Shown: in pieces, positions 28,821 to 42,879 of the stretch
Layout: the number at the start of each line of letters is the position of its first letter
How positions within the stretch are numbered: position 1 is the first letter of the stretch
Source of the DNA: Albula goreensis
Lineage: Eukaryota; Chordata; Actinopteri; Albuliformes; Albulidae
Assembly: GCA_022829145.1 (NCBI GenBank)
Contig: CM040743.1
Location: 29,563,646-29,627,645 of the forward strand
DNA: 64,000 nucleotides
Reading direction: 5' to 3'
Made by a program: the position numbers and the translations under genes
Notes under the pieces: model-generated
What the model saw: the letters and a program-made list of their open reading frames with translations, nothing else
What the model was told of the DNA's origin: nothing
The model's database searches: none

Positions 28821-29967
28821 GACTGTCACAGATACAGTACACGTTTAAAGGAAATCTGTATCTATGATACCTTCCAACTGAACATATCCTGATAAAAAAA
28901 ATCCAATAATGTTCAAATATTATGCATAAATAATCCATAGATATTATAGTACCTAACTGAAGACATGGTATCACTGTCCTATGGCCCTGTAAAGCTGTAT
29001 GTAAAACCCTAAATAATCACTCTACTATATATGCTACTGGTTCCTGAGAATACAATCCACTTGAAAATCAATCGTTAATTCATAAAACAATCTACTTTTG
29101 CAGCGAAAAAAATGGCAAAGTCTAACTGCAGCTACGCTATGATCTCTCCATTCAAGTCAGGATCATAATTAACCAAACAAAGATGTTACAAATTAAACTG
29201 GGAGACGAACACCTGGAGCAATTAAAAACTCAGGCTTGGAGTGAACAGTATTAATAACTCTGTTTGGTTTTAACCATCAACACCACTTTGCGGTTTACAA
29301 TAGTTCTTGATTACGTAAACTGATGCGTTAAAATTCAAAGCTGATATATTTATGGGCACGCATTGTCTTGTTATCCAGGTGAGTCACAGAAAAGTGGACA
29401 CCAATGCGGACGATCGAGAAACAATGGCACACAAAACCACAAACAAAACCTAAGCAAAAAATGACTACGTAGCCGCAGATATTCAAACTGAATAAGCAAA
29501 TGAAGAGAAAACAAGTCGCCTGGCACAAACGCAGTGTTTGTATAGATATGAGGCGAATCACAATCGGGAACGGGTGGGAATGAGAGGTTGAGAGAGCAGT
29601 GTGTTGGCGTGGACACTGGACGGCTTGGCTCAGGCTTAGATGGTGGGAGGTGCTGGCGGAAGGATTAGCGGGGAGCCGTGGAGATGTGGAGCCTGCTCCT
29701 CTTTTCTGCCCCCCGTCAGAAGCTGATGAGCCGTGGCGCAGCCTGACCCCTCCGTGGAGTTGTTTCCATTATGTACAAGTAGGGATAATGAAGCATTAAT
29801 GGTAATGTGGGAGAAGATCATCTGCACCGAGGCCATGTAATACTACTGCACCCCTCTACAATCCCCCTCCCAGCCACCCAACCCACACCACCTCACCCCC
29901 CCCGCCCCATCCCCCAACCCACTGCCACAAGCCATGGGTATTCTCCTCTCCCTCTCCTCCACTCTCT

Positions 29968-29989
29968 ATCTCTCTCTCTCTCTCTCTCC
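29968..29989. repeat. (TC)n microsatellite
   Basis: Perfect CT run inside a C/T-rich stretch (29840-29990). Confidence 0.95.
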
Positions 29990-30121
29990 GCTCTATCATT
30001 GGCCTAGGCACGACAGCAATGAGCCTAGGTCAGGTGCTGGTCGGTCTGTGTACCATGGTAAACCCAGCCGTAGACTGTGACCGCGCATCAGAAAGCAAAG
30101 CACCCCTCCCCTCACCTCCCC

Positions 30122-30160
30122 CACACACACACACACACACACACGCGCGCGCACACACGT
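30122..30160. repeat. Alternating (CA)n(CG)n(CA)n tract
   Basis: CA repeats, then CGCGCGCG, then CACACACG: about 39 bp of strictly alternating purine and pyrimidine, a composition known to favour Z-DNA. Confidence 0.9.
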
Positions 30161-30417
30161 GGGTGCACGCTGCTCACCGCTTCAGCATGTGCGGCTGATC
30201 AAAAGCGATGGGGGTCATTAATACTTTGATATAATGTATCTGTCACCGGTGACACAACTGAGTGCACGTTAACAGGATAATAATATTTAAAATCTGCCAG
30301 AGACTCCACTCAGTGGAGGAATTAAATCTGGAGTCCCGTAGACCGAGTCTTCCTCTCACTCTCTTTCGCCCATGTTTGCACGCACGCATTCATTCATTTC
30401 GTCTTTTCTCCTTCACT

Positions 30418-30434
30418 TTCTCTCTCTCTCTCTC
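30418..30434. repeat. (TC)n microsatellite
   Basis: Short TC run followed by imperfect TTGCTCGCTC units. Confidence 0.9.
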
Positions 30435-31029
30435 TTGCTCGCTCTTGCTCACTCTGTCTCAGTATTCACCCCACTGTTCATAAAAGGGTCTTAAGATCTG
30501 GGAAGTGAATGAATTACCAAAGGGAAAAAAACAGGGCCTTGTGCTTCACCTTCCCTGAATGAAAAATTACCCCTTTGTTCTGTTCATCAATTGCATGCCT
30601 AATGAAATCAAAATCAGATTGAATAATCAAGTGCAGGCTCTCCACTCAAAGGAGACATGCTGTGATTTGTAACCTTTTCTCTTGTGCGGAGATTAACACC
30701 ATTTTCTGTGCAGATTGCTTTGTAATGTGGAAAGGAGGTTTTAGAAACCCTGCTAAAAAAAGGCTTCTCTTACTGTTTTGCCAGAAGCTTCTACCATATC
30801 CAAACAGTGAGAAACATATGTTATTTGCTACGGTTTTACAGCACATCTCATGTTAACTTCTAAACTATTTATGCACCTAAATATAAAAAATGAAGGGTAT
30901 GAAAAAATGGGACAGATGACAGATATGAAAGGAAGCACACAGAAAAACAATGAAAAGATGAGACCCAATTAAAAAAAAAAATTTAAAATTTAAAACACAC
31001 ATAAAGCCTCCTAATTGGGCCACTATTTT

Positions 31030-31480
31030 AGGCTGAAACTATGGTGCCTCTGATGGCTCTCCTCCACACTCTCGTGAAGGTTAATTGTTTGTGGGCTGGA
31101 ACGCGATCGCCGCCCCCCTTGCGCACCGTTTCTGCATCTTCTGCTCTCCTTTAGACTAATTAACCTCTTTAGAAGGGCCGCCGGAGTTGGACCTGGTCCA
31201 GGACAGATGAGGCCTGGTCCACTGTGGTGGTGGGACAAGGCGGGGATGGGGTGGGGGTTTCACTTGCAGGATGAGATTCACTGAGTGGGGCCGCGAACTC
31301 TCCATACAGACTGGCACACGACCATCGCCTCGGACCTGAATGCCCCGTCCCGCGCTGCCTTAAAACCAGTCCCTGGCACCGAGTCTGCCTAGGCTGTAAT
31401 TACCCAGAAATGACCGGAATGACAGCGCTCGGGTGCAAGTTGAGGAAATGCTTAAGTACTCCAATTGCCACAGTGGAGAC
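31030..31480. promoter_or_regulatory. Candidate conserved non-coding element
   Basis: Complex GC-rich sequence (ACGCGATCGCCGCCCC, GGGCCGCCGGAG) with TAATTGTTTG, CTAATTAACC and GTAATTACCC cores. No ORF with exon-like borders. Confidence 0.3.
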
Positions 31481-33684
31481 CACATGGGACCCCTTTCTTA
31501 ATTTGTGGTAATTACTCTAAATCCTTGCCCCCATATCCAGTTCACACCTTTCCTGCTTGCTGCTCCGATCCCCAGGGACTCTGTAGTCCAAACACAGCTC
31601 TATTTTTACGGCACAGAGAAAGAGCTGTAACATGCTCCCTTTGTCCGGATGACCAGGTAACCTTGAGAGGGAAGAGTCTGGCCAGTAACCACATTCGCTC
31701 TGTTCTCCGGAATGAATCACTCTAAACAAAGAAATGGTTCATCTGACCACGTCTTAGCTCTAGACAGAGCTGACTGAATCAGATCGGAGTGCTACAATAA
31801 AATTGATATATTAACAGTACTTTAACATTACAATATGCCATAAGCAACCCCTTAAGGAGTTATGGAAAGACTGGCCATGTAACGCATGGTGTAAATTTGA
31901 TGTTTGTGTGCTCCTCTGTTCAGCATGACATACTGATCACTTTTTCCTTTTTCAAAAAATAATACTTTTTTAAAATAGCTACTAGTTTCTGTGTGTGGTG
32001 ACGCATTATTTCATTTCTCCAAATGGAAAATTTGTTTTACCCCTTTTTTCAGTTCATTTCCGCACACAAAGAACTTCCATCTGTACCTTCCATGAGTGCA
32101 GATACTGTCTCCTGCAACCCAAACATATGCTGCACCGAAAATGCACTCACTGAGGGGATAATTAAGGTAGAACATTCAACAGCCTACAAGTAGAACTATG
32201 GAGTTACAGTGCAGCCATGATCATTTGAAACAGATGTGTAATAGATGCATAATTTTCCTCTAAACTTCTTCTGAAAACAAGCTAGCATGCTACTCGCAAA
32301 CAAGCTGAACACTGAGGATCTCAAATTGAGTACTCTTAAATCTCTGTTCACTTCTCCTAAACGTGAAAAAAGCAGTGCCTCTGCCTAAAATATTGAATTC
32401 ACAAATGTGATATGACAGGTTGTACTCACAATCGGTTATAGAAAAGCTGAACACAAGCTGGTATTCAATCAACATTCATGCTTAACTTTGGCTCACAATT
32501 AAATGCAGGTGTTCATTTTTGTTTCCACCAACATAATTTTAATTCACCAAAGTGGTTCTTTCAGAGAAAATGCATAGCACTCATTCAATTGTGAGTAAAA
32601 ATTAAGGACAAATTATTGAATACTGGCCACAGTATCTTAGCATATTGGCACAAATATATCTAAACCCCATTGCTTTGGCGATAGGACATGATTTGATTTC
32701 CTATACAACAGCTAAAATTAAGCTATCGACAGCTCTCTCTAATGAAATGACAGTCAAGCATGCTAAGAAATGAGAGTGCCTGATGAATCAGAACTGGGTA
32801 AACAATGTGGATTAGAGATACTTGTTTTTCCCCTTCCTGTGAAACTTAACAAGCCTAAGGGGTCACTTACTGTCACGTTTACTCCCAACCATTTTGACAA
32901 ATATATCCATCAAATTACTTAGCTGATTATCATTATTAGCTGATCACAGAAACACTGGGTGTGGCCATGTATAACAATAGTGTCCACAGGTTTTGGTCCC
33001 ATGGATGAATTTTTATAGAGCATGACCAGAAGAACAATGCAGACAGTCCAGTTCACTAAGTGAAGCAGTTCCCTTGTGTTTCAATGTAAGAAGGGATGTA
33101 GTTCCAATACCACCTTTAATATCTGGAGTTATGTGGTTCCTTTATAATCTGGATATATGATAGAGGGGCCTTATATTCCAGTGGAGTTATGGATACAGGT
33201 CTCTTTAATTTGAATGTATTTAAAAGAGTAGATCCATGTAAATACAGTGTTCATTAGCTGTAGAAAGACTGATATACTAGTGGTTATCCCAAATTTTGAT
33301 ATTGATTTTGTTTTTTGCTGTTGTATGGATCAACAATGTGCCATTACATTTGCATGCTAAAAAGGTGTATGTGCACACCAGCTGAAGTAATTAACATTTC
33401 TGTCTTGGCCCACTCTACATTATTACTTAAAAACTACATGGCATATGTTTTTGTGCTTATTGAAGATTTGTAATTAACTTTCATGGACCTTGTAAGTATC
33501 ACAATCTGCTTAAAATCCCTAATTTGTCAGTACAGAGATGGGGATCTTAACACAGTAGATCTAGAAAATCCAACATTGTGGTAAGGTTTTCTGATATGTT
33601 TTGGAAATTAGCAGCCTTATGTAAACTGACAGTTGGGTATTCCTCTCCCCCACCCACCCTCCCATCATCAATACGCTGGCTTAC

Positions 33685-33856
33685 CTGCAGTTCCAGTCCC
33701 TAGCTGCAGGGTGCTGCGCTCCTTGGTCAAGCCGTTGGTTTTTGGGCTGGCTGTTGGGGCGATGGTCGCGACTGCTCTAGGAGGCCTCTTGCCTGGGACC
33801 TTGACTGTGGTCCTCAGCAGGTCGATCTCTTTGCCGTGCACGTTCTGCATGTAGTC
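33685..33856 (-). CDS. agap3: agap3 exon: PH domain strands and start of the PH insert
   Basis: The exon is 172 nt, with acceptor TTCCGCTTTCAG and donor GCAG|GTAAGC, phase 0 in and 1 out. It reads [20 protein letters not shown], then [13 protein letters not shown], then [20 protein letters not shown], ending [21 protein letters not shown] completes the first PH half; from PPRA on it is the long low-complexity insert that splits the PH domain of this family. MQNVHGKE and SPKTNGL look like AGAP1, KERS like AGAP3. Confidence 0.96.
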
Positions 33857-34839
33857 CTGAAAGCGGAACACACATACACATGCACAGTCAGACTAGAAAC
33901 ATTGCCATAAACTCCCATTTTGAGCAGTTTGACATTTACATACAATCACCCTATTATTAGAAACCATATCACTGGCATGTAAGAATGCATTAAAAAAAGC
34001 TAACATATAGTGAGGCAAAGAATACAAGAAATGATATACAGCTGATTATGTGTTCATCCTTATGGACATACAAGCTCCTTTGCGTCTGACCCTCAAAATC
34101 AGAGACAGGAAAGAGAAGATTCCAGCTAAGTGTTTACTGCAACCTTTTTAAGATCAGTCATTAATCTCAGCTATTGGAGGTTAATGTTTCAAGACACCGT
34201 TCCCTACCGCAGAGTCACTAAAGTTGATACTGATACACTGTGCACTGGCACACGGTGCTTCTGAAAGTCTGCAGTTCCACAAAGGGGAAGTTTTAGTGAG
34301 CCTTCCCTGGTTAGTCATGAATTAATTTCACTGACATCCTGAATGAATCTACAAAAGTATTTGCAGGTTTACAATATTCACAACCTTGCCAAGTAAAGTA
34401 ATGAAGGTAACAAGGTATGAAATCCTACTATCATGTTTTGCATGCTAAAATAACAAAGTTAACCAATATTCTTTGGGAAATAACATTGGTTATCTTGGGT
34501 GTGGGTGACTGTATCTCAGCATGAACAAAAAGCGCAACAATCTCTGCGTGTATGTCAGGCAACAAGCAGCAGAGAAGCGACACACAAGCATTTAACCTCG
34601 CCCGTACTCCAGCGCTTGCGAGATCGGGATAGACGTCGCTTAATGGATGCGAGCGCTCTCATTTACACCAAATCTGGTTGTTTGATTGAGGCCAAAATGT
34701 CAAAAAAGCGAATGCATTTGGAGACTTTGAGCGAGCGAGAACGCGCGGGCGGAAATCACTGCGATCAGCAGAAAAAAAAAAACGCACGAGAGCTCGGCCG
34801 TCGAATCCCCCTCCAACTCCTCTCCTTTTATTACACACC

Positions 34840-35060
34840 ATAAAGCCCTAATTTCTTCGCAAGCCTCCTCGCTAATTACCCAGTGAGCGCTCTCATTTCA
34901 TTTTATTGCTGGAATTAACAGCCAGTTCGGAGCGTGGAAAGCTATTAAGATGTGTGATTAAGCCACATTCAATTAGTTTCTACAAACAATTTAATTGATG
35001 TAGAAGATAGAATTAACAGAAGGGGATTGTGTGGCTCGACTGACTGCGAAATGAAAGGGA
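34840..35060. promoter_or_regulatory. Homeodomain-rich candidate element
   Basis: CCCTAATTTC, GCTAATTACCC, GAATTAACAG, TTCAATTAGTTT and TTTAATTGATG within 170 bp, between GC-rich and CT-rich sequence. Confidence 0.35.
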
Positions 35061-35063
35061 ATA

Positions 35064-35165
35064 TCTCTCTCTCTCTCTCTCACTCCCCCCACTCTGTCTC
35101 CACTTCTCTCTGTCTGCTTCTCTCTCTCTCCCCCAGTCTGTCTCTTTCACTCTATCTATATCTTT
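35064..35165. repeat. CT-rich imperfect microsatellite
   Basis: A perfect CT run (35064-35081), then interrupted TCTC and CCCC stretches for about 100 bp. Confidence 0.85.
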
Positions 35166-36254
35166 CTCGCCCCCTCTTCACTCAGAAGAGAAACTAACAC
35201 AACATGGAGCGCAGGCAACAGTTTCTCATCTGGGCGGATGCGGAGAGCTGGCGGGGGCTGGCAGTGACCCTCCGCTCGGCCTGAGTGAGACACCGCAGCA
35301 GTCCCAGCCAATGAGCCAGGGCCGGATGATTAGAAAACCTTGCCATAATGAGCTCTGCATGACCGGCATCCTACCCACAATGCTGCTACAACTACTTCAA
35401 CACCATCATCAACAGTTTCAGTTTCCTCTCATCAGATCCACCATCCGCTCCCCTCATAGGCTGTTGTTTGCAGGTTTGTTCTCGGAGAAAATTAAACCCA
35501 GGAAAGGTGCGCAGTTGGACGCACACTTTTTTGGGCAGAAAAGCTTCAAATTGATTTGAAGCGCTAATTAGAATTGCATGTTACAAGCAATTGTAAGTTA
35601 AACTACTGCTTGCTTTTAAGAGACCACCTCTGCAGTGAACAAACTCTCTGCTCACCAGAGGTATTTCTAATTAGCTGGGATTTTCGCAATGGGGCGAAAG
35701 TGTTCTCTTTCTTTTAAGACGTGTTTGGGAATACGTCCCATGGGAGACTCTGCTAAAAGCAGCGCTGCTGAAAATGGAAATGTCCCATTACAGCTCCTAA
35801 TGGCACAATATAAAGGACAGAGCAGAGGTGGAAAAGAATGCATTTTCAGAGAACATTAAGGATGAACTAAGTGAATGCGGCACTTTAACTCAATCTCAAA
35901 ACATGCATGATATTGCACAACAGTTGGTGCCCAAATTTCCCCCTCTTCCGAACACCCCCTGCCCTTTGATGGTCAGGCAAAGCGCACTGATGTCCATGCT
36001 GTGAGAGACCCATGTTTGTCTCCTCTGTAAAGTGTGTGCCGCTGACATAAATGGATCCAATTAATGTCCATTCTGCAGGCTGTTATACTTCCACTGCCCC
36101 ACTAAAGCAAGGGCCGAATAAGCTATTGACCAATTCATTAAAGCACTGGTAACAGCAGACCGTGGGAGACGGTCATTACCGCTCAAATTTGTGTATTAGC
36201 ATCTTTAAGAGCACATTAGAGTGGAGACTTGGAGCAGAGGGTGATTAAACCGCA

Positions 36255-36755
36255 CCTCGTTCCCCTTTAGAGGATGGAGAGGAGGCAGAGAAAGAGGGAT
36301 GGGTAGCAACACTGAGACAGACAGAGAGATAAAGAGAGTGACAGAGAGATAGTAACAGGGAGAGTGAGTAATCATGAGCGAGGACAGAGAGACGAAGGGA
36401 GAATGAAGGGAGATAAGTAAGACTGGGAAGAAGGAGCTGGGCAGGACAGGAAACTGAGAGAGAGAAAGAATGGAGGTAAATGGAGAGAGAGAGAAAGTAG
36501 GAGAGGAGGGAGACAGATAGGAGGAGAGAGGGAGAGGAAAGGATGTAGCGAGAGATTGGCAGAGAGAGGGCCAAAAAGACATGAGGTGGGAGATAAGCTA
36601 GGAGAGAGATGGAGAGAGAAAGTTAAAGGGAAGAAGAGAAGAGGACGGTGAGAAATGGGGGAAACGGAGAGGGAAGAGAGGGTAGGTGTGAGAGAGCGAA
36701 AATCGGCGGAGACGGAGGAGGAGAGAGGAGGAGAGGGAGGGAGAGAGAGAGCAGG
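36255..36755 (+). repeat. Purine-rich GA/GGA low-complexity tract, about 500 bp
   Basis: The plus strand is almost all A and G, built from GAGAGA, GGGAGA and AGGAG units with few interruptions; in the agap3 pre-mRNA this is a long CU-rich stretch. Confidence 0.9.
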
Positions 36756-36769
36756 CAGGGTTCTGTCGT

Positions 36770-37080
36770 TCTGAAGCGGAGTGTTTAAGAGGCATTAGTG
36801 GCACGGTGGGGAGGTGACAGAGATGGATGTCCGAGGCAGGCTGGTCGCTGCCGCCGTGCGGAGAGCGCCATAATAAATACAAGCCAGCGTGGCGTCGGGC
36901 CTCTGCGGGCACACAGAGCTGCGTCGCCATTACAGGCAGCGGCCATCGAGAGGCCTGGCCCCTCTGGCCGTCACCTCGCCCGTCATAACACACCTTCATA
37001 AATCCCCTTCACAGAGCCGTGTCGACCGAACTACCCCGCTTTTTACACTAATGAGATCATTTACACACACTTTGTGATGC
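36770..37080. promoter_or_regulatory. GC-rich candidate element next to the purine tract
   Basis: GGCATTAGTGGCAC, GCGCCATAATAAATAC, GCGTCGCCATTACAGG and CTGGCCGTCACCTCGCC, non-repetitive and CpG-containing, ending in plain AT-rich intron. Open frames here have no splice sites or family resemblance. Confidence 0.3.
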
Positions 37081-37979
37081 TCCAGATCTCAAATTCAGTG
37101 AGCTAGTGTTTTTATGGAATAAAAAGGAAAGCAAAATTTTAATGAACAGCAATCTGGATAGTAAATATTTTCAAATTTAAATTGGTCATTTCATATAAGA
37201 TTTAATGATATATGCACACTGCTTTGTGTAATGCAAAGGTAAACAATAATACTTCAATTACACAATACCAATTTTGACATACATTAGTTTATGCAGTGTA
37301 ACTGTTTTCTCATGAATCTCTGGTTTATGTACCACAGATAACTGATTTATGAATATTTTATTTTTTGCAGATGTTTGTTATCTCTCATCTTGTATTTATT
37401 TCAGATATTTTGTACATCATAAAGCTACTGTATAAGTGATTGAGGCATTTGCATGTCAATTAAAGATGGCCGCAAGGAAGGCAGCCAGATGAACATGTGT
37501 TCTCAAAGGCAGAGCCTTGTGGTATTTCTGACCTCATGTTTTACTGCATATCTGTCAAGTATCGGACTTTAGCAACCCATTTATTTACAGTGAAAAATGG
37601 ATAAATGAAAATGTCCTGCAAAAACATGTGCCATGTTTTTATCCTTACGCAAAACCTAGCTTCACTGGATCATGCTATTTATCGCTAAGTCTCGAAACAT
37701 GCCGATTGAAAGATTTGCTGACAGCTAAGGAATGAACGTTCATGTCTTAAGTTGGAAACAAAGGCCATGAGTACAAGATAGGACATTTACCTAGGTCCAA
37801 CAAAGGATGGATGTCAAGATAAAAAAGAAGGTAGAGAAGTAGTAGGAGCAGATTTGTAAAATGGGATGATAAATCAGTAAGGAAACTCATGTAAATTAGA
37901 TTAGCACACAGCTAGGAAGGTCATGTGTGAATTGGAGTGGCAAACAATAAGACGACTTGTGAAAATGACATTTTGATCA

Positions 37980-38342
<363 letters not shown>

Positions 38343-41300
38343 TCAACTACTGGAGATTTCATCTCCCCACCTCTGCACAAGGTTTTTGTGCCCTAAGCTT
38401 GTTCATCCAATGAAAACGGAAAGTTCCAAACCAGAAGTCATCCTCCATTGATGGATGTGGATCTGCCTTGTGAAACTGCCCCCATCCCGAATCCACATTT
38501 GCTTCAACAGAGATGTCTGAAACTCTTATTCCCATTATAGATGACTGTCTCGACATACCCAAAGTGAGCCAAAGGCTAACAGAGCCAAGCTGAGCCAAGA
38601 TAGAACCCCGGGGCTGTGCTGTGGCAACAATATTACTTGTTTTACATTGTGGAAAGTGGAATGCAATATATCACCTAAATAATTACAGATTTATATTCAT
38701 TTCATTTACAGTTTGTTTCTTAAACAGCTTGTTGGCTGGGGAACATGAATAATAAAAAGCCATCATTAGCTATATCATGCATTTATCCTTTTAAATTTAA
38801 GTAATTTATTTGAGCTGAGCCACTGTGCTATCTTGTAAAGTCACCAAGATAAATGTGACATTAACTACAGTGAACTATAGCTATAACGTACTTATTATAT
38901 TCTTAAAGACAGTGCTGTTTGCTAAAACGTAAAGTTTATGATATGTATATAGTCTGATACGATTATGTACTGAATATGTAATGAATTATTGAAGTGCTAA
39001 TTGAAGCTACTTCATTAATACTGATCCCAATTTATTTATATGGGTTTTGGTTTCTTTATTGTCATTCCCATCAGATGCAGTTAATTCATGGTCATTATGG
39101 GCCTATTAATGTAACTGCCTTGGGTACCACTTGCTGCACAGAGAAGTAAACTGTAAAAACTGACATTCAATTTTACTCACAAATATTTAAAACCTTTCCA
39201 GGTGTTTAGAGAGAATTCTGATCCATTGTCATCCACTGGACTGCACAGATAAAAAACACAGGAGGTTGTACTGACTAATTAACATTAAATGTTACCCCTC
39301 ATTACTACAATATCATGACTACAACTTTAATATCTTTCTTAATACATCTGAAGCCACTTGTAAACAGCTAGTTTGATGACAGCAAGTGAAAACATCTCAA
39401 TCTCTGGAATTAAGTTGAGGTGTGAGCATTTCTTATCGTCATTAATGTGAAAAGTGCTACATTTTAACGCGCAAGCTGCAGCTAAATCAAGCTAAATAAA
39501 AGCTGACCTGAAGGTACCCTTATCCACGGCATCTTGAACTCCACAAAACCTCCTCCTCCCCTGTCTTCTCAGATGATCAGATTAGCCACTTACTTCCCTG
39601 AGTAATCCTACTGCAAATAATGAAGCCTCTCCCCTTGAAATGGGCAAACAGAGAACCCTCCTAGGTGAGGAGGTTAAAGGGGGGGTAGGGGGTAGAGGAG
39701 TCACTTATAGGATTAGGGTGATTTCTGTGCTTTCTGCAGTCTTGTTGGGCAGGAGGGGTGGGATGTTCTCATTGCCTAGCCCTTCCTGGCGGGGATTAAT
39801 CCCTATTAACACATCAGGGACTGACCTTCCCTGACCTCGGCTCCTGATGGCACGTCGTGCTTCATCTCTGCCAGCGGTTCCCCATGCTGGGCCAAGGAGG
39901 AGGGTGTGGCGTGTTAAGTGTTCATTTAAAAACTGATATTTTAATAATACCAGCCGACGTATTCAGAAATGATCCTCGGCTTTTCTGTATATTAATTGAT
40001 ATGAGGGTACAACTTATCAAGCAATTCAGGCTTTTGTCTTTGTTAATGAATACAAATAAAATGACTGCCTTCACTGGTGTGGGCAATACCTACAGTGGTC
40101 TGTTAGCAGTGGAGTGAGTACTGATGTGTAAGAATTGATTGGGAAAAATACTGAGAGCAATAATTGCTGCAAAATATTCATGTGACAATCTGAAAAACCT
40201 GACTATTTCTCAGCAGAGTCATAACTAGCTAGACCTTTTATTCTGTTGTTTGTTTTGTGGTTATGAAATGTATAGACCAAGAACTGACAGAGCAAGGAGG
40301 GCAAATTTTGATGATGGGTAACTCTGAACACCCTGCTTTAAAGTTAACGAATTCGCAATTCACAGGGGGCTGGACCTGCAGTATAACTGAACCAGTGACT
40401 GGTATTTGTACTCTTTCAACTCCGGTTTGTGATAAAGTATTCTTATATGAGCGATTTTTCATTTGAGGAGGTGCAGTAGGAAAATAAATACACTCGGCCA
40501 TATTTGTTTGTAGACCTTCTGTCATGTGATCCAGCCCCACAAAGTTTAACGTATTTAAAAGTATGTGACTGATAACATTCACAAGACATAAAAAAATCAG
40601 GGAGACACTTAATATAATGACATTAAAACACGATTAAAAGCACATGTATCACAGATAAGATAAAAAAAAGCTACTAGAATACTTTTGTTACTAGTATTAT
40701 GAGGATTAAAACTGTTTTTTGGTTAAAATTTTCTACATTTAAGAGTGCATGTTTATACTTTCATTCTAGAAGGTTCTTGTTAATAGATTCACTCTTAACT
40801 CCAAAAAGATGTGGACTTACTATTTTTTTAATTCTTGCTGTAGAAAAGCTGCACCAAAATAAGACACTTCATTTTTTTTGACTACACAAGTCTCATAGCA
40901 GTTTGATATTATATTCAAAATTTCAGAAAGGTATTGCTTAGATTATTTATTTCACCAACAGGCTGATACTGAGTAAAATCTTTGAAACAGTACAAGTATG
41001 ACAGGGTATAGAGCCTTCAGCACTGAATTCCACCCAAGATAACTGAGACAGATCAAAATTTGATTAGCATTTCTGACATTATTGATATAAAACAAGAACA
41101 AGCCAAGACTTTGCAAGTAGAGACGATTTTGCTGCTGTTCATTAGGTTGTCCAAGCTGATCTGAATTAGTCATGGGTTTTTTTTTATCATGACACCAAAA
41201 TTCTATTTAAGATACAAGAGAGACATCTTTTATTCTGCAATCAGTGCCAAAGGACTGGTAATGATCTGCAATTTAGTACAAACCGTTTTCTTTTGAGGTT

Positions 41301-42879
41301 TATTTTTGTACCTTCAAAGGCAAGATTACACAGGGCTTGGTCTTCCATTCTTAGTGCTGTAAACCTAATGGACGGCATCACTTGTCATATTTAGTTGTGC
41401 ACAGTTTTTTGTTCTTCTATGTAAAAAAACCAAAAAAAACAAACAAACAAAAAAATTCTGAATCATATTTGCTAACCTTTTACACAATTACAACAAAATG
41501 TTACACCATTATTCTTGGGCCTGCCATATCCCTTCAAACAAATAGGAATCAGGTCGTCTATCAGTATCAAGGAAATCATTCACATTTGCAAAGAGCTTTA
41601 CAGTGAGTGCTACCTGTGATGTCATCATGGCCACTTATGCAATGACAGTCTGTGCTCCACCCGATGCAGAGGCAGGGTCCAGTTTGAAGACAGTATTACT
41701 GATTGACAGCCACATCACTGCTCCATTATCTTAATAGATCAATTATCACGCACTCATCCAATAGCATTGCTTCATGAGTCTGAAATTAAAAAGCGCTTAC
41801 TGTTTGCTACGTAAATGTCCTTCTCTGCTTACTTCCAGGGCAAGTCATGTTCATTTAGACACCACTGTTTGAGTGTGAGTTTATCTCGCTCATGAAACTG
41901 ACATGGGGCTCCACCTGAAAGACTACAATCACCAGGGTGCATAGGCAGCTGCTAACTTAGCATTCTAAGTTAATATACAACTGTGATGTGGCTCATACTT
42001 TGTTTTCGGCACAACAAATCAATGTAATCAGTCAGGTGCTATATTCACGCACTGGAACGGATATTAAAGGCAGGGCTCATTGGAATGTTAAATGTGGTTC
42101 TGTCAAATTCCACATTCCCATTACAGTTTTTTTTTTTCCCTATTCTGAGCCAGTGAATAGGTGAGCTAAAGATGAGCATTTCTAAAGGTACGCAGAGCAC
42201 CTTACTGTGGAAACAAGTAGACAGATTTATAATCAAATTAAGCCAAGCTACACAAAAAACAAAAAAAAAAAAAAAACTGACTCTACATTCCACCGTGTGA
42301 ATTGTGTTCCAAATTTGTTGCAAACTGTAGCTTCTTATGAATGCTTCTGGTTGGATATGCTGAGCCTTAAATGGGTGATTTACTTTGTAAGTGGTAGGTT
42401 AAAGTAAATACTCATTTTCACCCGCTTAATGGATTTGTTTTCCGGAAAGGTTCAGATTAATGAATTCCAAGCTCCTGTCATTGCATATGAACATCTTCAT
42501 AAAAAAACCGTGAGGTAAAGGGCCGACAGGCCTGAGGAGGGCCGGGCCCTCAGGGGCCCAATGATGTGTGTTACGCTCTTTTTTTTATATCAGGGGATAA
42601 GCCTCCATGATCTTGGTTATGTAGGGTGACTTTTAAGAACAAAATAAAAACAACAGGGTTCACACAAAGCATAGTTTCTTATATTTGTCTCATCATTATC
42701 AGAGGAGAATATTAATAGACTTTAATCAATATATGGCCAATGACTAATGTTTTAATCAAGAATTTCAGATTTGTGTCCATATAGTATCGCAGATCTACAA
42801 CTCAGTGGAAATGCACCTTTATTTGTGTGAATTATTGTAAATAAAAAACACCATTGATGCGAGTGATCCTTTTTGTCCA

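Larger units (their letters stand above)
22806..33684. other. Intron, 10.9 kb, with microsatellites and candidate regulatory blocks
   Basis: No coding exon is seen. It contains a long (CA)n at 26614-26696, a homeodomain-core cluster at 26221-26300 next to a G-rich stretch (26324-26468), a block at 28570-28820, CT- and CA-rich microsatellites at 29840-30435, and a GC-rich block at 31030-31480. The remaining sequence (23200-24050, 24600-26150, 26700-28500, 31750-33600) is AT-rich with nothing recognisable. Confidence 0.6.

Noticed and set aside
36205-36999. Long Ser/Leu-rich minus-strand frames
   Set aside because: Translation of the CU-rich complement of the purine tract, which lacks stops by composition.
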